A stretch of DNA of 8,317 nucleotides. It comes from Chloroflexota bacterium (lineage in GTDB: Bacteria; Chloroflexota; Limnocylindria; Limnocylindrales; CSP1-4). A program made the translations under genes and the position numbers. A model generated the notes under the pieces. It saw only the letters and a list, made by a program, of their open reading frames with translations. It was not told the DNA's origin and ran no database searches. This document shows, one piece after another, positions 5,831 through 8,317 of this stretch; position 1 is the first letter of the stretch; each line of letters starts with the position of its first letter. The stretch lies in the NCBI GenBank assembly GCA_005881055.1, contig VBHW01000155.1, forward strand, positions 1 to 8,317, read 5' to 3'.

Positions 5831-6384
5831 GGGAGACCGATCCGGGCGGCCGCCTGACGTTCAACGTCGCGCGCCTGCTGGCCGAAGGACCAGGCGCCAG
5901 CCGGGCGTTCCCCGTCGCCGGCGTCATGCTCGACCTCGGCGACGAGCTCCGGCAGGCCGATCCGCTCGAGGGCACGATCCACGCCGTCCGCACGAACCGC
6001 GGGCTGCTCGTGACCGGGCGCCTCGAGACGAGCCTCGAGGGCTCCTGCAGCCGGTGCCTGGAGGACATCGAGGTCCCGATCACGATCGACCTTGAGGAGG
6101 AGGTGCTGCCCTCGGTCGATCCCGCCACCGGGGCGCCGATCGACACCTCGTCCGAGCCGGACGTCCTGCGCCTGACCGACCACCATGAGCTCGAGCTCGG
6201 CGAGACGGTCCGCGAGGCGATCTCGCTCGCCGAACCGATCGCGCCGCTCTGCCGGCCGGATTGCCCGGGCCTCTGCGCGGTCTGCGGCGCGGAGCTTTCG
6301 AGTGGACCGCACGACCATCCCGACTCCGCGATCGACCCGCGGCTCGAGGTCCTGCGGTCCTTCCGGGCCGATCGGCCGTCGTAG
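5827..6384 (+). CDS. yceD: DUF177 (YceD) family protein, ribosome-biogenesis associated
   Basis: The 185-residue product belongs to DUF177. E. coli YceD and plant relatives have been tied to 23S rRNA accumulation or maturation; the biochemical activity is unknown. Evidence is the paired cysteines in SCSRCLED (C74, C77), the acidic LEEEVLPSVD stretch, and the C-terminal LCRPDCPGLCAVCG (C142, C146, C150, C153), followed by GPHDHPDSAIDPRLEVL. Pairs of CxxC suggest metal binding. Length and motif order are normal. The GTG start at 5827 overlaps the stop of the coiled-coil gene (GTGA), so translation is probably coupled. The next gene is rpmF, the same pairing found in E. coli (yceD-rpmF-plsX) and Bacillus (ylbN-rpmF), which supports a role in large-subunit assembly. 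No better start with a good Shine-Dalgarno was seen. Confidence 0.92.
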   Translation: MRETDPGGRLTFNVARLLAEGPGASRAFPVAGVMLDLGDELRQADPLEGTIHAVRTNRGLLVTGRLETSLEGSCSRCLEDIEVPITIDLEEEVLPSVDPATGAPIDTSSEPDVLRLTDHHELELGETVREAISLAEPIAPLCRPDCPGLCAVCGAELSSGPHDHPDSAIDPRLEVLRSFRADRPS

Positions 6385-6406
6385 GGCCCGATGCGGTCGA
6401 CGGCCG
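6373..6406 (+). other. 9-base perfect inverted repeat after the DUF177 gene, overlapping the rpmF promoter
   Basis: CGGCCGTCG at 6373-6381 pairs perfectly with CGACGGCCG at 6398-6406 around a 16-base loop that contains the DUF177 stop codon (6382-6384). No T-run follows. The right arm covers the proposed -35 of the rpmF promoter. It may be a weak terminator for the upstream pair, an operator, or a chance GC palindrome. Confidence 0.4.
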
Positions 6407-6425
6407 GCCTGAGACCGACTACACT
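6397..6425 (+). promoter_or_regulatory. Promoter candidate for rpmF-plsX
   Basis: TCGACG at 6397-6402 (four of six to TTGACA) is separated by exactly 17 bases from TACACT at 6420-6425 (four of six to TATAAT). A start near 6432 would leave a leader of about 67 bases before the rpmF ATG. The TACACT stands out as a rare AT-containing hexamer in the gap. It implies separate expression of bL32 and the genes after it. Confidence 0.5.
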
Positions 6426-6431
6426 CCCGCG

Positions 6432-6498
6432 TCGGCCCACCTGAGCCCTCAATGCGTGCCCGCGAACGGGCCGGCCCACGAAGGAGCAAGATCAGACC
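6432..6498 (+). promoter_or_regulatory. rpmF leader with hairpin and Shine-Dalgarno
   Basis: The predicted leader contains a short perfect hairpin, GCCCG at 6458-6462 with CGGGC at 6467-6471 and a CGAA loop, and two copies of CGGCCCAC (6433-6440 and 6472-6479). The second copy lies directly before the Shine-Dalgarno GAAGGAG at 6480-6486, which is 12 bases from the ATG. The arrangement could allow control of translation, but no known ribosomal-protein leader motif was recognised. Confidence 0.35.
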
Positions 6499-6702
6499 AT
6501 GGGTGTCCCGAAGCGACGCGTCTCGCATGCCCGCCAGGGCGAGCGTCGGAGCCACCTCGCGATCGGCCTGCCCCGACTGGACGAGTGCCCGCACTGCCAC
6601 GAGCGCAAGCAGCAGCACCACGCCTGCCCGAACTGCGGCTACTACGCCGGCCGCCCGGCGCTCGAGATCAGGCAGCCGGCGGACGAGCGCCCCACCACGT
6701 AG
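6499..6702 (+). CDS. rpmF: 50S ribosomal protein bL32
   Basis: bL32 is a small zinc-binding protein of the large ribosomal subunit. The 67 residues begin with MGVPKRRVSHARQGERRSH, a variant of the family's MAVPKRKxSxxR opening, followed by a basic stretch, CPHC (C30, C33) and CPNCGYYAGR with C43 and C46, so the four-cysteine zinc ribbon is complete. The family is usually 55-60 residues, and the extra C-terminal RQPADERPTT tail is unconserved. The start is supported by GAAGGAG at 6480-6486 and by family alignment. It has its own promoter candidate and lies 49 bases ahead of plsX, the classic DUF177-rpmF-plsX order. Confidence 0.97.
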   Translation: MGVPKRRVSHARQGERRSHLAIGLPRLDECPHCHERKQQHHACPNCGYYAGRPALEIRQPADERPTT

Positions 6703-6708
6703 GCACGC

Positions 6709-6730
6709 CGGCGGTCCGGCCGTCCCGCCG
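6709..6730 (+). other. Hairpin between rpmF and plsX
   Basis: CGGCGG at 6709-6714 pairs with CCGCCG at 6725-6730 around a ten-base loop that is itself palindromic (CGGCCG at 6717-6722). It starts 7 bases after the rpmF stop. There is no T-run. It could partly end transcription or protect the 3' end of the abundant rpmF message while letting some transcripts reach plsX, but GC content alone makes such stems common. Confidence 0.3.
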
Positions 6731-6751
6731 CGCCGAATGGGCTGAGTCGCG

Positions 6752-7903
6752 ATGGACCTGAGCGCGGTTCGGAAGTACGCAACATCCGACCGGGTCGTGC
6801 GCGTCGCCGTCGACGCGATGGGCGGCGACCACGGGCCGGCGGAGACGGTCGCCGGGGCGCTCGCCTACGCCACGGAGCATCCGGCCGAGGAGATCATCCT
6901 CGTCGGCGACGAGGCCCGGATCCACGCGGCAGCCGGTTCGGCGCTCCCCGCCAACACCCGGATCGTCCATGCGACCGAGGTCGTCGACATGGAGGATCAT
7001 CCGGCGGCGGCCGTCCGCCGGAAGCGCGACGCCTCGATCAACGTGTGCATGCGCCTCGTGCGCGACGGGGTGGCCGATGCGGTCGTCACTGCCGGTCACA
7101 CCGGAGCCGCCGTCGCCGCAGCGATCCTCCTGCTCCGGCGCCTTCCCGGAGTCGACCGCCCGGCCCTCGCGGTGCAGTTGACGACGGCTCGTGGGCCGTT
7201 CGTCCTCCTCGACATCGGCGCGACGACCGACTCGACGGGCCACAACCTCGCCCAGTACGCGCGGATGGGTGCCCTCTACGCGGAGCGCGTCCTCGACGTG
7301 CCCCGGCCGTCCGTCGCCCTGCTCTCGATCGGCGAGGAGTCCGGCAAGGGCGAGGCGCGGGTCCAGGAGGCAACCGAGCGGCTGGCAGCCTCGGACCTCA
7401 ACTTCATCGGCAACGTCGAGGGCCGCCACCTCGTCGAGCACGTCGCGGACGTGGTCGTCTGCGACGCGGCGGTCGGTAACGTGACGATCAAGTTCTTCGA
7501 GGGGCTCTCGAGCTTCATCCTGCGCGACCTCCTCCGCCGCGAGTTCGAGCGCGACCTGCGCGGCCGGCTCGCGTACCTCCTGCTCCGGCCGGGGATTGCC
7601 CGGATCCGCGAGGTGTTCGACTACGAGAAGCTCGGTGGGTCGCCCCTCCTCGGCGTGCGCGGGACCGTCCTCATCACCCATGGCCGTGCGCGGCGACGGA
7701 TGATCTCGTACGCGGTGGCCGTCGGGGCCCACGCCGCACGTGCCCGGATCCCGCAGGCGATCGCCGACGCGTTCCGCTACGAGTCGCCGGGCGCCGCGGC
7801 CGGGCCGGGCGGCGCGGCCGGGCCGATGGCTGCGGCGGCCGAGCCCGTCGCGGATGCCGCCCCCGATCCAGCCGACGTTTCGCCCGCCGAGACGGCGTCG
7901 TGA
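6752..7903 (+). CDS. plsX: Phosphate acyltransferase PlsX
   Basis: PlsX converts acyl-ACP and phosphate into acyl-phosphate, the donor used by the membrane enzyme PlsY to acylate glycerol-3-phosphate. It is a soluble enzyme that docks on the membrane. Seen in order: VAVDAMGGDHGP (18-29), HATEVVDMEDHPAAAVRRKRDASI, AGHTGAAVAAA, LLDIGATTDSTGHNLAQYARMG, SIGEESGKGE, FIGNVEGRHL, VGNVTIKFFEG and GGSPLLGVRGTVLITHGRA. All main family blocks are present. The product is 383 residues against the usual 330-345. The excess is about 14 residues before the first strand and a 40-residue Ala/Pro/Gly tail (344-383) with a short repeat. The ATG at 6752 has only a weak Shine-Dalgarno, and a GTG at about 6798 just before VRVAVDAMGG is an alternative. 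The stop overlaps the next gene by GTGA. Confidence 0.97.
   Translation: MDLSAVRKYATSDRVVRVAVDAMGGDHGPAETVAGALAYATEHPAEEIILVGDEARIHAAAGSALPANTRIVHATEVVDMEDHPAAAVRRKRDASINVCMRLVRDGVADAVVTAGHTGAAVAAAILLLRRLPGVDRPALAVQLTTARGPFVLLDIGATTDSTGHNLAQYARMGALYAERVLDVPRPSVALLSIGEESGKGEARVQEATERLAASDLNFIGNVEGRHLVEHVADVVVCDAAVGNVTIKFFEGLSSFILRDLLRREFERDLRGRLAYLLLRPGIARIREVFDYEKLGGSPLLGVRGTVLITHGRARRRMISYAVAVGAHAARARIPQAIADAFRYESPGAAAGPGGAAGPMAAAAEPVADAAPDPADVSPAETAS
7796..7825 (+). repeat. 12-base direct repeat in the plsX 3' tail
   Basis: GCGGCCGGGCCG occurs at 7796-7807 and again at 7814-7825 (18-base period), encoding AAGPGG followed by AAGP. It lies in the low-complexity C-terminal extension of PlsX. 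Slippage expansion in GC-rich DNA is the likely source. Confidence 0.55.
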
Positions 7904-8217
7904 ACGGCGATCCGGGCCTGACCGTCGGCCTCACCGTCATCGAGGATCTCGTCTGCCTCGCCGCGCTCGAGGTGCCCGGCGTCGCCCGCGTCGGCCACGG
8001 CGGTCCGTCATGGCACGGCTGGATCGCCGGCCCACCGGTCCGCGTCTCAGTGCGCGACGGCGCGGTCACGCTTCGCCTGACGATCGTGGCCCGGCCGGCA
8101 CAGCCACTGATCCCGCTCGTCGCGGCCGTGCGGGCAGGGGTCGCCGCGGCAATCCACCGCCTCCTCGCGCTCGATCTGGTCTCGCTCACCGTCGTCGTCG
8201 ACGGCGTCGGCGCCTGA
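7900..8217 (+). CDS. Asp23/Gls24 family (DUF322) envelope-stress protein, short
   Basis: The 105-residue protein fits the Asp23/Gls24 (YloU/YqhY) family: an opening strand GLTVIEDLVCLAALEVPGV (the family's EVIxxIAGLAALEVEGV), a central beta hairpin VRVSVRDGAVTLRLTIVA, a helix with VRAGVAAAIHRLL, and a closing LVSLTVVVDGV strand. In Firmicutes, members sit next to fakA (yloU-yloV) or accBC/nusB (yqhY) and are linked to membrane lipid homeostasis and cell envelope stress. The exact activity is unknown. The acidic and basic tails seen in Asp23 proper are missing. The GTG start at 7900 overlaps the plsX stop (GTGA), so coupling with lipid synthesis is likely. No signal peptide or membrane helix is obvious. 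Moderately confident from pattern alone. Confidence 0.75.
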   Translation: MNGDPGLTVGLTVIEDLVCLAALEVPGVARVGHGGPSWHGWIAGPPVRVSVRDGAVTLRLTIVARPAQPLIPLVAAVRAGVAAAIHRLLALDLVSLTVVVDGVGA

Positions 8218-8228
8218 GCGCGCCCTCG

Positions 8229-8317
8229 ATGGGCGACGAGCCGGTCGCCGGGGGCGAGTCATCGGCTGAGACCCCCGCCGAGACCCGTCCCGCCCTGAGG
8301 CGGCAGGCCAGCACGAA
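8229..8317 (+). CDS. Start of a gene cut by the window end (possibly nusB)
   Basis: An ATG 11 bases after the Asp23-like stop opens a frame that runs to the window end (29 complete codons). The first 20 residues are Gly/Glu/Ala/Thr-rich and look disordered, then RPALRRQAST begins a basic stretch. NusB, the antitermination factor, commonly starts its fold with an RRxAR helix and follows an Asp23-family gene in Firmicutes (yqhY-nusB), so NusB is a reasonable guess. Nothing diagnostic is visible. No clear Shine-Dalgarno was found. Confidence 0.4.
   Translation, partial: MGDEPVAGGESSAETPAETRPALRRQAST

Noticed and set aside
1..8317. Mobile element, CRISPR array, toxin-antitoxin, defence island, tRNA or rRNA
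   Set aside because: No transposase or integrase motif, no regularly spaced repeat, no cloverleaf and no rRNA-like stretch was seen. Base and codon use are uniform throughout.

Overview
This is a very GC-rich bacterial window (nearly every third codon position is G or C) with every supported gene on the + strand. No rRNA, tRNA, CRISPR array, phage or insertion sequence was seen. The coding style and family variants (RecG with an RREGDVLG motif, a FakA without the zinc cysteine, a SepIVA/DivIVA-like coiled coil between coaD and the DUF177 gene, and a KHFW-type RsmD C-terminus) fit a high-GC Chloroflexota lineage (Limnocylindria/Ellin6529-like) or a relative of Actinomycetota. The taxonomic call is inference.

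Layout: the 3' two thirds of fakA (fatty-acid kinase, cut by the window edge), recG (branch-migrating helicase), a HAD-family hydrolase whose beginning is disrupted, rsmD (16S rRNA m2G966 methyltransferase, short at the N-terminus) and coaD (pantetheine-phosphate adenylyltransferase) form a tightly packed block with gaps of 2 bases or less, or overlaps. A 157-base gap follows, with a GC-rich hairpin, an extended -10 promoter and a structured leader. Next come a coiled-coil SepIVA-like protein and a DUF177 (YceD) gene joined by a GTGA overlap. A second gap of 114 bases carries an inverted repeat, a good -35/-10 promoter candidate and a leader for rpmF (ribosomal protein bL32). Then follow plsX (acyl-phosphate synthesis), an Asp23/Gls24-family gene overlapping plsX by GTGA, and the first 29 codons of a gene cut by the window end (possibly nusB).

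The genes are housekeeping: phospholipid precursor supply (FakA and PlsX both yield acyl-phosphate; CoaD makes the CoA precursor that also supplies the ACP arm), ribosome assembly (RsmD, DUF177, bL32), DNA repair (RecG) and envelope or division scaffolding (SepIVA-like, Asp23). The block joins sets that are separate in Bacillus subtilis (yloU-yloV...recG...plsX, and ylbH-coaD...ylbN-rpmF).

I found no new defence or mobile system. The most unusual signal is damage in two neighbouring genes. The HAD gene has lost the end of catalytic motif I and changed frame at about position 3442, and RsmD lacks its conserved N-terminal RNA-contacting segment. As a side effect, the frame that starts at the HAD start codon stays open all the way through rsmD and could give a 422-residue chimera. 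Population microdeletion and assembly error cannot be told apart from this sequence alone.
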